Shown here: positions 33,353-40,820 of the stretch, one piece after another
Position numbering within the stretch: position 1 is the first letter of the stretch
Layout: each line of letters begins with the position of its first letter
Program-made: the position numbers and the translations under genes
Notes under the pieces: model-generated
What the model saw: only the letters and a program-made list of their open reading frames with translations
The model's database searches: none
Told to the model about the DNA's origin: nothing
NCBI GenBank assembly: GCA_002350615.1
Contig: DEFD01000025.1
Span: forward strand, 131,893 to 195,892
Origin: Bacteroidales bacterium UBA2861
GTDB taxonomy: Bacteria > Bacteroidota > Bacteroidia > Bacteroidales > UBA932
Reading direction: 5' to 3'
Length of the DNA stretch: 64,000 bases

Positions 33353-34963
33353 TTAGAATTTTCCGTCAAAATAATTGATCAGGTCGTAGGCGTTGTAGTT
33401 CACCTCGCGCATAAACTTCCCAAGTATCGGGAACATATTGTAGTTATTGTCGTACAGGCCTTTATTTGAGGGCTGTCCGTTATTGTCATTGCCATCGTCG
33501 TCCTGATACTTAAACCAGGTCCAGCCGACGCAGTTGCGTGCCTCTAGCAGGCCGAGCGCAAAATGCTGATAGGCGTAAGCCCTGTCCGCCTGGGTGGGCA
33601 CGCAGAATCCGGCCCCAGAGGTGTTGGGAAGATCCGAATCCTCAATTCCCTTTGTGTAGAATTCGGTCACCATGAACGGTGCATTCTGGGACCATTCGGC
33701 CCAATCCAGGATTCTGGTATCGACTTCAGGAGACCATCTGGAGTAATAATTTATGGAAACTATATCGCAGTGACGGCCTGCAGCCTGAACCACCTGCCTG
33801 ATATATTTCGGAGCACCGTGAAGACGGCTTCCGACATACATCAGCCCCCTTGCGTGGGCATTCACCGCATCGCGCACTCCCTTGTAGTATCGCTCAGCGA
33901 GTTCTCCGGCGAATTCTTCTCCGAGCGCTGTGGTCACCTTGGAAGCTTCCGGCGTAAGGCCCTTGGACTCCATGAAAGCAATCGCGCCCTTCTTTGCGAC
34001 ATCATTGTTGTCCGCGATGCCGAGGAAGAGTTTCAGCAGGGTGGCATTGAACTGTATTTCATTGTCCGAGAAGAACCCGAACACATATTTATTCATCCTG
34101 TACGGATCGAAATCCGGTCCCTTCACATACTCCTTGCACCAGGCCGGCCAGTCGTCCCAAAGGACGATTCCAGCCTCATAATCGGCATTTCCTCCCGGCC
34201 ATTCGCGGCCTTTGACGCTGCGGAACTTGCTCAGGAAAGCGAATGAGGGACAGATGGAGATAGGCTTGTCGGGATTTGCATTGTCATAATCCAAAATAGG
34301 TTGATAAGTGCCTGTGCAGAAAGCACCGGTAGCATGAATTCCGGTCTTTGCAAGTTCTTCCCGTGAAACGCTGATCCAAGTGTTCACATCGTTTCCGAAA
34401 CGCGTGGCGAATGCCGCCTTGTTCCTTGTGGAAGAGCCCTGGCGGAAAGATGTCACGCCCCGCATATAGTGGACATAACCATCGGGATCCACTATCCACC
34501 AGCGCCCTCCGATCTTTTTCACATAGAAACGGCCTGTTACCTCCTGCTTGGGCATAGTGAGCGTGCTTCCCCATTTATTCGTGAGGCTTTGATACTTCTC
34601 ATCTGTCTTGGTTTCCGTCTCATAGCCTTCCATATAATGGACTATCCGGGCCTTGGCGACGGACCAGTTGGTGATCACCCCCGGGTTAGAAGGGCTGCAG
34701 CTCCCGGTATTGTATTTTACGGATACCGGCCGATACATACGCGCTTTAAAAGAAGGAGTGTAAACCTCGGCGGGTCCCGCTTCCGGATAGACATAATCAT
34801 CCGGAGCCTGCTCCACCTGACGGTCGTAGCTCAGGGTATCATCCTTGCTTGCCGGAGGAAAGGCGTCATCCCAGGTAGGAAGATGCCCTTCATCGTTCTT
34901 CCCGCAAGACAACAGGGCTGCCAGCGCTAAAGAAAGAATCGCAGTAATTCTAAATGTTCGCAT
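33353..34963 (-). CDS. Clan GH-A glycoside hydrolase (GH50/agarase-like), lipoprotein
   Basis: The 536-residue lipoprotein (lipobox LLSCGK) has an agarase-like core: GRWWIVDPDGYVHYMRGVTS, a feature of GH50-type enzymes where the barrel begins, then PSFAFLSKF, FGFFSDNEIQ (acid/base Glu near residue 300), INYYSRW and FMVTEFYTKG (nucleophile Glu near 432), and a Trp-rich end GWTWFKYQDD. It is likely surface-exposed and endo-acting. The exact family (GH50 or a related one) and substrate are inferred from motif layout only. It lies 13 bases after the SASA gene and 13 before the DUF2264 gene. Confidence 0.7.
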   Translation of the reverse strand: MRTFRITAILSLALAALLSCGKNDEGHLPTWDDAFPPASKDDTLSYDRQVEQAPDDYVYPEAGPAEVYTPSFKARMYRPVSVKYNTGSCSPSNPGVITNWSVAKARIVHYMEGYETETKTDEKYQSLTNKWGSTLTMPKQEVTGRFYVKKIGGRWWIVDPDGYVHYMRGVTSFRQGSSTRNKAAFATRFGNDVNTWISVSREELAKTGIHATGAFCTGTYQPILDYDNANPDKPISICPSFAFLSKFRSVKGREWPGGNADYEAGIVLWDDWPAWCKEYVKGPDFDPYRMNKYVFGFFSDNEIQFNATLLKLFLGIADNNDVAKKGAIAFMESKGLTPEASKVTTALGEEFAGELAERYYKGVRDAVNAHARGLMYVGSRLHGAPKYIRQVVQAAGRHCDIVSINYYSRWSPEVDTRILDWAEWSQNAPFMVTEFYTKGIEDSDLPNTSGAGFCVPTQADRAYAYQHFALGLLEARNCVGWTWFKYQDDDGNDNNGQPSNKGLYDNNYNMFPILGKFMREVNYNAYDLINYFDGKF

Positions 34964-34976
34964 TTATGAATGTGAT

Positions 34977-36389
34977 TTATTGTTCAGTATAACAATATGA
35001 TATGACCTTGTCAGCATATCTGTTCCCGAGCAGTATCTGCCCGTCTCTGGAAAAATGCGGGTCAGATTCGTCTTTAAGCCAGCCGCAATCCTTGCTGGAC
35101 ACCCAGTCGGAATTGGAGATTACCGTAGATATCTGCTGGATCACGGGGTTGAACTTTGAGGCATTCGAATGCCATTCGGCAATCTCGCCGGCAATGAACG
35201 GTGCATCAGGAATCTTAAGATCCGAACGAAGGGCGTCGACAATGGTTTTGAGCCCCGTCAAATAACCGTCGGGGTTACCGCTGTTGGATTCTCCCTGATG
35301 CCAGAGGATCGCGACAATTTTCCCATACTTCTGCGCCTTCTTCGCACGGGAAACAGCGCTCGCATAGTATCCGGTTGAAGAGCCCGGCTTCCACTCGTAA
35401 AGGGCGGTGCCGCCTCGGGCGTTTACCACCAGGAGCACCTTTTTACCCGTATGCTGCGCAATCTTTTTGGAAAAGGAGAAGCCGGGGTTGATGCCCTGGG
35501 CGATGTCCTTTTTGATCGTAGAATACCTGTTCAGGGGATTGCTGGCAGGTTCCGGAATGCCTATCGCATTGAGAAGAAAGACTTTTTCGTCGAAGGGCTG
35601 GTCGTCTCCCTCTATAAGGGCACCACGCCCCGCCATATTCGACTGGCCGATAAGAAGGAAGACCTCATAGTCTCCGGGCTCTCCGCTCACCGGATCATCG
35701 CCATCGTCCGCCGCAGGCGCCTCCTTAAGGCTCAACCTGCGCACTGCCCGCACCGGCCTGCTGCCTTTCTTGACGAACGAACTGTGGCCTTTGTCGGCAA
35801 GTCGAACCGACCACGCTTTAGTGGCGTCCGTAGCGTGCTCACAACTGCTCCAATAATATGAAGACGCCTTGAAAGCATCGCCGCCATTGGCAATAATCAC
35901 CTGATTCAGGCTGTCAACCGTAGTAGTGTTGTTGAGTTTGAGGCCGTTAGTCACCTGAGACAGCTCCGTCCTGGAAGGCAGATACCAGTCGTCGCCCTTG
36001 TAGATGCACCAGGCAGCGGCCTCAAACTTGTCCATATCCGCTCTCTCCTTGAACATCACAGTGTTTTCGTAACCGTCTGCAGAATTTGCTTCTGTCCCGA
36101 CTTTTATCGTACTGACGCTCTCCTGAGCCCAGGAGCAGGTGACTTCATCCATGGAAACAAGGTGTACGAAATCTTCGTCCACGGCGTAAACTATACCTTC
36201 ATCATAGAAGTCGCCAATCTTCAGCGTATCCAACTGGAGTTTCTGGGGCTCTTCAGGATTCTCGGGAATTTCAGGATTCTCCGGGATTTCAGGATCCTCG
36301 GGGTCTCCTTCCTTTTCTTTCGGAGAATCCGGTGCACAGGCTGCAAATGCTGCGATCAGCAATGCCGCCAGGAAATGTTTAGTGTTCAT
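34977..36389 (-). CDS. DUF1566-like/SASA-type carbohydrate esterase fusion lipoprotein
   Basis: The 470-residue lipoprotein (AAFAACAPD) has an acidic Pro-Glu-Asn repeat linker (about 25-50), a DUF1566-like module (about 55-220: DEGIVYAVDEDF, DWYLPSRTELSQV, YYWSSCEHATDATKAW, RPVRAVRR) and a C-terminal SASA/SGNH esterase domain (about 235-470). The esterase has the nucleophile motif GQSNMAG (Ser near 248), the HQGES block near 364 and DPHFS with the catalytic His. SASA proteins remove O-acetyl groups from sugars. It is the first gene of the PUL, 22 bases downstream of a -7 box. Fusion of the two modules is unusual. Confidence 0.82.
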   Translation of the reverse strand: MNTKHFLAALLIAAFAACAPDSPKEKEGDPEDPEIPENPEIPENPEEPQKLQLDTLKIGDFYDEGIVYAVDEDFVHLVSMDEVTCSWAQESVSTIKVGTEANSADGYENTVMFKERADMDKFEAAAWCIYKGDDWYLPSRTELSQVTNGLKLNNTTTVDSLNQVIIANGGDAFKASSYYWSSCEHATDATKAWSVRLADKGHSSFVKKGSRPVRAVRRLSLKEAPAADDGDDPVSGEPGDYEVFLLIGQSNMAGRGALIEGDDQPFDEKVFLLNAIGIPEPASNPLNRYSTIKKDIAQGINPGFSFSKKIAQHTGKKVLLVVNARGGTALYEWKPGSSTGYYASAVSRAKKAQKYGKIVAILWHQGESNSGNPDGYLTGLKTIVDALRSDLKIPDAPFIAGEIAEWHSNASKFNPVIQQISTVISNSDWVSSKDCGWLKDESDPHFSRDGQILLGNRYADKVISYCYTEQ

Positions 36390-36411
36390 ATTATGCGATA
36401 TATCTCAATCG

Positions 36412-36419
36412 CAAATTTA
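36412..36419 (-). promoter_or_regulatory. Candidate -7 box (TAAATTTG) for the PUL operon
   Basis: TAAATTTG on the minus strand fits the TAnnTTTG consensus and lies 22 bases upstream of the first PUL gene. All genes from 36389 down to 14883 follow with gaps of at most 13 bases, so this may drive the whole operon. The box lies inside the island bounded by the 39-bp repeats. Confidence 0.55.
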
Positions 36420-36487
36420 GTTGGCGGATTAACAAATCGTAGCAAGAAAATACGAATTGATGGCAAAATCGTTCGGGAAGGAGATTC

Positions 36488-36526
36488 TCACCAATCCTTG
36501 AAAGGATGGCGGGTGAGGCGGGCGTT
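36488..36526. repeat. Right 39-bp direct repeat flanking the PUL (3' end of CYTH gene)
   Basis: These 39 bases are exactly the last 13 codons, including the stop, of the CYTH gene and recur at 14840-14878 with one synonymous difference. The palindrome ATCCTT-GA-AAGGAT is at 36494-36507. Distance between copies is 21,648 bp. Confidence 0.9.
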
Positions 36527-37009
36527 GTAGTAGCGTTTATCGCCCGTGACCTCGGGACCGAGCCAGGAGGGGGCTGGAACAGCCTCGTCAGCCGAGCGGA
36601 GTTCCACTTCAGCGACCACCAGGCCGGCGTTGTCTCCGTGGAATTCATCCACTTCCCAAGTATGGATACCGTCCTCTGACGGAACCAGCCAGCGGGTCTT
36701 GTCGATGATGGAATCCTCAGCAAGGCCAAGCAGCTGCCGGGCGTCCTGCGGACTTATTTCCTTCTCCCATTCGAAACGGGAGAGCCCGCCATCGGCCGAA
36801 GGGCCTTTGATGGTAAGCCAGGCGCGGCCGGCAGGAGCAGCATCCGGAGATTCTGCGCCCGGGGCCGCCGGGAAGGTCTCCATCCGCACCCGAACCGTCT
36901 TGCCCGAGCCGGGACAAAGGTATCCCTGCACCATATTGATACACCCCTTCGCTTCGCTTTTGTATGCGTCGCTGCTTACCAGATATTTCCTTTCTATCTC
37001 AACGGACAT
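36488..37009 (-). CDS. CYTH-domain protein (triphosphate tunnel metalloenzyme)
   Basis: The 173-residue cytoplasmic protein begins with the family signature VEIERKYLV (ExExK), followed by strand residues typical of the triphosphate tunnel fold (VRVRMET, AWLTIKGPS, RFEWEKEI, DKTRWLVP, WEVDEFHG, LVVAEVELRS). CYTH proteins hydrolyse triphosphates such as tripolyphosphate or thiamine triphosphate. A Pro/Ala-rich stretch after METFPA looks inserted. Its last 13 codons form one copy of the repeat flanking the PUL, so the gene end appears to be an integration site. A TATCTTTG box lies five bases before the start. Confidence 0.88.
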   Translation of the reverse strand: MSVEIERKYLVSSDAYKSEAKGCINMVQGYLCPGSGKTVRVRMETFPAAPGAESPDAAPAGRAWLTIKGPSADGGLSRFEWEKEISPQDARQLLGLAEDSIIDKTRWLVPSEDGIHTWEVDEFHGDNAGLVVAEVELRSADEAVPAPSWLGPEVTGDKRYYNARLTRHPFKDW

Positions 37010-37014
37010 GGCGA

Positions 37015-37022
37015 CAAAGATA
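37015..37022 (-). promoter_or_regulatory. Candidate -7 box (TATCTTTG) for the CYTH gene
   Basis: TATCTTTG on the minus strand ends five bases before the ATG at 37009, within the 15-base gap to the upstream gene. This would give a nearly leaderless mRNA. Confidence 0.4.
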
Positions 37023-37024
37023 CA

Positions 37025-39481
37025 TCAAAGCCTGTACCGCAGGCCGAAACAAAGCCGGAAATTGTAGAAACTGCCATCCTGACGCATCCTGGTGGTGCCG
37101 TTGTCGGCCGATGGGAAAGACCGCTCGCTGCCGCTGTAACGGAAGGTATTGTAATCAGCCCACAGATTCGCGATGAAATGCCCCAGGCCGACACTGAATC
37201 CTGCCTTCATTATAATATTAGGCTGCAGATAACCTACGAGGGAGTACTCTTTTGAAATTTTGCCGGAGTATTCATTCGGTTTGGTCTGGAGATACTCTCC
37301 GGACACGGACCTGCTGAAGACGGTAAGCAGGGGCATGACGGTGAGGTTGAAGGTTATATTCCTCAGTCCTTGGAGATCGGCGGCGGAACGCGGATCCTTG
37401 TGATACTGTACCAGGTTCACGGAATAACCTCCTCCGAGGGAGAACTGGGTGGTGGAGAACTGTCCGAGTCCGCGGGTGATTTCCATGAGCAGGTTGTCCC
37501 GGTTGTCCAGATCCAGACGACCCTGCATATACTGGGCCGTAGCCATCCAGGATCCGGCGGTGCGCCGCTGGATCATCTTTCCGTCATAAGCGGCCGAATA
37601 GCAGAAATGCTTGCGGTTGAACGCGTAATATCCGTCGATAATCAGGTCGTACATATCCACGGTCTCGCCGGATTTCAGGGGAATTCCGGGAACTTTGCCA
37701 AGCGTATCCAATTCCAGGGACACCACGGCTTTGGCCAGGCTGCTGTATTTCCTGTGGCGGACGTCTATGCCGTAATATGAGGTCAGATAGGAAAAGTCGA
37801 ATGAAGAAGAATTGGAGGTTCCCTTGCCTACCTCGCGCGAGACGCTCAGGGAGAAAGGCCCGTATCCGATACCTGTTTTAAGTGTATGAGCCGCCCTGTC
37901 TTCCAGGCTCAGCTCCATATTCGCCTTGCCGTAGCCGTTGTCGTTACGCACACTGAGTTCGGCATTGAGCTCGGCACCGGTTCGTGCAAGTTCGTAACCA
38001 TTGCTGAAGGACCATCCCTTGACCGGCTGCAATATCCACTCTTCATCAAGCTTCGGACTGGGTTTCAGGGACCAGCGCCAGAGACGGAACATGAGATTGT
38101 CCCGGCCGCGGCTTTCAAGCGGGACGACGATACCCGCAACCACATTATGGTTCAGCTTGGTAAGCGGGATGAACTGCGGAGAGAACTCCCGGACATAGGA
38201 ATCCGTGCCTGCGAAGAACTGCAGATATTTGGTCCTCACGGAAGCCACGGCACCGTAGGAAGTGCCGTAACGGCTCAGGCCGGTGCTGACCGACAGGGAG
38301 AGCCAGTCCAGCGGTGTCGCATTCAGGGACGGCCTCAGTTCCCACCAGTTGAAAATATTGTCCACCTTGTAAACCCCGAGAATGCCCACGCTCATCCTGT
38401 CGTAGAAGGGCAGACGGTACTTCGCCCCGAAGTTGAAGCTCACAGTCAACGGATCGAAGGAATTCTTCTTCTTGCCCCGGGGCCGGAACTTCAGTATCGC
38501 ACTCAACCCGGAAGTCGGATTCCCTTTTTTGTCGTCGATGCTGCCGGTAGGATCATAGGTATAATATACCTTTTTGGTCTTCGCATACATGGAGTCAAAC
38601 CACTTGATGCCGCCAAAGTCGAGGATGGAAGCGGAAAGGGTCAGTTCCTTCGTGGCTTTCCATTCCAGACCGGCATCGAAAGCCATTCCCACGCCGTTGA
38701 GTCCGAGCAGCCCGGCAGGTTTTATGCCGGTATTGAAAACATCTATCTCGTTGAGAGTCTTGCCTTCAACATCCTTTGACAGTTTGTAGTCGAGGGCCTT
38801 CCCGGCGATTTCCATATCGCTGTCCGACTCTATCTTCCAATGATCGGAGGCGAGATTGAGATGCATTTCCCTCAGATGAAGGGAGCCGTAGGACAGTCCC
38901 GCGATGATTTTCTGCCGGGCGCCCAGGGTAAGGCGGTCCGATATCTCGAAAGTACGTCCGTAAGAGGCTTCCAGCCAGGTATGGGTCTTCGCGAACATGT
39001 CGCTGAAATCGAAACTGGTACGCCGCTCGGTTCCCACTTTCATGAATTCGAAGACGTCGTAGGGCGCATTTACCGCAACGCCCGAACGGAAAGAGACGTC
39101 GAAAACATGATAAGACCCGCCATACTTGAATCCGTAGGCGAAAAGGGTATAATCTTCCTCGAGGATGATGGAATTCTGTTTCCTGTTGAAAGCAGAAAGG
39201 AAGGTGTTTGCATCCACGTCGGAGTGCAGTCCCGTGACCAGTTTTTTCCCGTCTGCCGACGGGTAGATGAAATCTTTCAGGGAAAGGGGACTCTTCACCG
39301 ATGTGACGCTCTGCCCGAAAAGCGGGGCCAGAAAATCGCTGTCGTAGCCGAACGCAGGATTCAGTTTATAGGCATAGGGATAGTAATCCAGGAAATAGCC
39401 TCCACGGAAATTCTGCGCCCCTGCCACATGGCAGCAGAGGGAAAGCGTGAGCAGGATTATTGCATAAAACAGTTTCCTCAT
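37025..39481 (-). CDS. Outer-membrane beta-barrel protein, DUF5723-DUF4421 fusion
   Basis: The 818-residue protein has a signal peptide (CCHVAGAQ). The first part (about 20-480) looks like the DUF5723 family of Bacteroidota outer-membrane barrels (GGYFLDYYPYAYKLNPAFGYDSD in parts, FDAGLEWKATKELTLSASILDFGGI in parts). The second part (about 500-818) looks like DUF4421 (DGYYAFNRKHFCYSAAYD, RTAGSWMATAQYMQG, WADYNTFRY) and ends in the C-terminal aromatic pattern LCFGLRYRL. These families are usually separate proteins, and no frameshift or stop separates them here. It is followed upstream by a lipoprotein gene (six-base gap) that may be its partner. Function unknown. Confidence 0.75.
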   Translation of the reverse strand: MRKLFYAIILLTLSLCCHVAGAQNFRGGYFLDYYPYAYKLNPAFGYDSDFLAPLFGQSVTSVKSPLSLKDFIYPSADGKKLVTGLHSDVDANTFLSAFNRKQNSIILEEDYTLFAYGFKYGGSYHVFDVSFRSGVAVNAPYDVFEFMKVGTERRTSFDFSDMFAKTHTWLEASYGRTFEISDRLTLGARQKIIAGLSYGSLHLREMHLNLASDHWKIESDSDMEIAGKALDYKLSKDVEGKTLNEIDVFNTGIKPAGLLGLNGVGMAFDAGLEWKATKELTLSASILDFGGIKWFDSMYAKTKKVYYTYDPTGSIDDKKGNPTSGLSAILKFRPRGKKKNSFDPLTVSFNFGAKYRLPFYDRMSVGILGVYKVDNIFNWWELRPSLNATPLDWLSLSVSTGLSRYGTSYGAVASVRTKYLQFFAGTDSYVREFSPQFIPLTKLNHNVVAGIVVPLESRGRDNLMFRLWRWSLKPSPKLDEEWILQPVKGWSFSNGYELARTGAELNAELSVRNDNGYGKANMELSLEDRAAHTLKTGIGYGPFSLSVSREVGKGTSNSSSFDFSYLTSYYGIDVRHRKYSSLAKAVVSLELDTLGKVPGIPLKSGETVDMYDLIIDGYYAFNRKHFCYSAAYDGKMIQRRTAGSWMATAQYMQGRLDLDNRDNLLMEITRGLGQFSTTQFSLGGGYSVNLVQYHKDPRSAADLQGLRNITFNLTVMPLLTVFSRSVSGEYLQTKPNEYSGKISKEYSLVGYLQPNIIMKAGFSVGLGHFIANLWADYNTFRYSGSERSFPSADNGTTRMRQDGSFYNFRLCFGLRYRL

Positions 39482-39487
39482 GGCAAA

Positions 39488-40225
39488 TCAGCTTTTTTTA
39501 AGGAGGAAACCTATTATACGAAGATACGGCATCACTTTCTTCAGCCAGGCCATATCCACCGGCACACCTTCCGGAAGGGAAATGCGCAGGTTGTTGAAAA
39601 CCAGCTGGTCATCTTCGCTCAGGGTGTATTTCTGGCCGGCAAGGCTCTCGGGATACAGCGTGAGCGTGAATCGGATACAGTCGAAAGGGGAAAGTCTGTC
39701 GGCAGAGACATCTATGGAAAGGGGAGAAATGACTGGCACCTCGGGAGATCCGGCCGGAAGGATCCCGGAAACGATGGGATGGTAAGCCTCCACCACGTTG
39801 TCCAGAGAATCCAGCAAAGCCACCGACACGCCGTACGAGAAAGGCGAGCTGTTGGCGACATCCATTTCCAGCAAAAAAGAGAACGTCTTGCTCAATTCCT
39901 GATTCAGATTCACATTCAGTCCGTCTATGTCGAATTGAAATGAAATCTCTTCTCCCGATGTGAAATCGAGCTCGATATTCCCGTCCACATCGTAGGACAC
40001 TGCGCCGTATCCGAAAACCATGACGATCTTATCCGCATCGATACTGCCTGCATTGCCGATGGGTACGACCAGGTTTTTGGCAAGGATCACATTGGTATCG
40101 ACCCCTTTCTTGAAATCGTAATCCCTGTTTATCGTGCAGGAAAGGGGCGCTGCCAGCATCAGGGCGGCGAATCCCGCCCTCAAAATGGAGCGCAGCCCGT
40201 ATCGTATCGTCGTCATCCAAGCCAT
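39488..40225 (-). CDS. Lipoprotein of unknown function
   Basis: The 245-residue protein has a lipoprotein signal (ALMLAAPLSCTINRDY); the start is 40225, or 40216 if the second ATG is used. The mature part is a beta-rich region with DKIVMVFGYGAVSYD, FQFDIDGLNVNLNQEL, LLEMDVANSSPFSYGVSVAL and LTLYPESLAGQKYTLSE, suggesting a beta-sandwich. I do not recognise the family. A CATCTTTG box lies six bases upstream, and the gene is followed by the DUF5723-DUF4421 barrel six bases away, so a joint outer-membrane role is likely. Confidence 0.7.
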   Translation of the reverse strand: MAWMTTIRYGLRSILRAGFAALMLAAPLSCTINRDYDFKKGVDTNVILAKNLVVPIGNAGSIDADKIVMVFGYGAVSYDVDGNIELDFTSGEEISFQFDIDGLNVNLNQELSKTFSFLLEMDVANSSPFSYGVSVALLDSLDNVVEAYHPIVSGILPAGSPEVPVISPLSIDVSADRLSPFDCIRFTLTLYPESLAGQKYTLSEDDQLVFNNLRISLPEGVPVDMAWLKKVMPYLRIIGFLLKKS

Positions 40226-40244
40226 GTTCTGCAAAGATGGAAAA

Positions 40245-40817
40245 TTAAAGCAAATGTTCAGCCGCCGCGCACAGGGCTTCATAAAAATCCTCCCCGAAAT
40301 TTTCCGTAAGGGGGCGTTTCAGGAACTGATAGGCCCGGATTCCTTCGCGCTTTCCTTTTGCAAAGGCTGGTGCGCAGATGCCCCAGCGGTGGAGATTCAG
40401 CGCAAGCCCGCCTCCGGTGAGACGTGTCACGCGGATTGGATACAGCGAGCAGGAAACAGGTTTTCGGCAGGACGCCATTTCCACGGCGCACAGGAGGGAC
40501 TCCCCTTCCCTATGGCAGAAAGCGCAGGCTTCCGAGCCGGGTATCAGGGGTGTAACCAGGTCGTTGTCCCTGTCAACTTCAAAGAATCCTTTCGCGGCGA
40601 CGGCATCGCGTCCTTCCTGCGACATCAGCGAAGAATACTTCGGGTAATCCCGTTCGAGAGTTTCCGTCTCCCCCTCCTCAAGCGGCGCTCCGCTATCCCC
40701 CACAATGCAGCAGGCTCCTTTGCAGACGGGATAGTCGCAGGCGAAGAATTCGCTCACGACATCCTCGCTCACAAGGACGTTGCCGATTTCTATTATGCTT
40801 CCGAATCTTCCGTGCAC
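40245..40817 (-). CDS. DUF3109 family Cys-rich protein
   Basis: The 190-residue protein matches the Bacteroidota DUF3109 family closely: FFACDYPVCKGACCIVGDSGAPLEEGE in parts, LVTPLIPGSEACAF, CAVE, KPVSCSLYPIRV, LNLHRWGICAPA and FGEDFYEAL. The Cys pattern resembles YkgJ-type iron-sulfur or zinc sites. Function is unknown. A GTG start three bases after the M16 stop is used, which suggests translational coupling to the M16 gene. Confidence 0.88.
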   Translation of the reverse strand: MHGRFGSIIEIGNVLVSEDVVSEFFACDYPVCKGACCIVGDSGAPLEEGETETLERDYPKYSSLMSQEGRDAVAAKGFFEVDRDNDLVTPLIPGSEACAFCHREGESLLCAVEMASCRKPVSCSLYPIRVTRLTGGGLALNLHRWGICAPAFAKGKREGIRAYQFLKRPLTENFGEDFYEALCAAAEHLL

Positions 40818-40820
40818 AGG

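Noticed and set aside
14883..36389. Integrase, transposase or conjugation gene inside the PUL island
   Set aside because: All 14 genes have other explanations; no recombinase motif was recognised, so mobility rests on the repeats alone.
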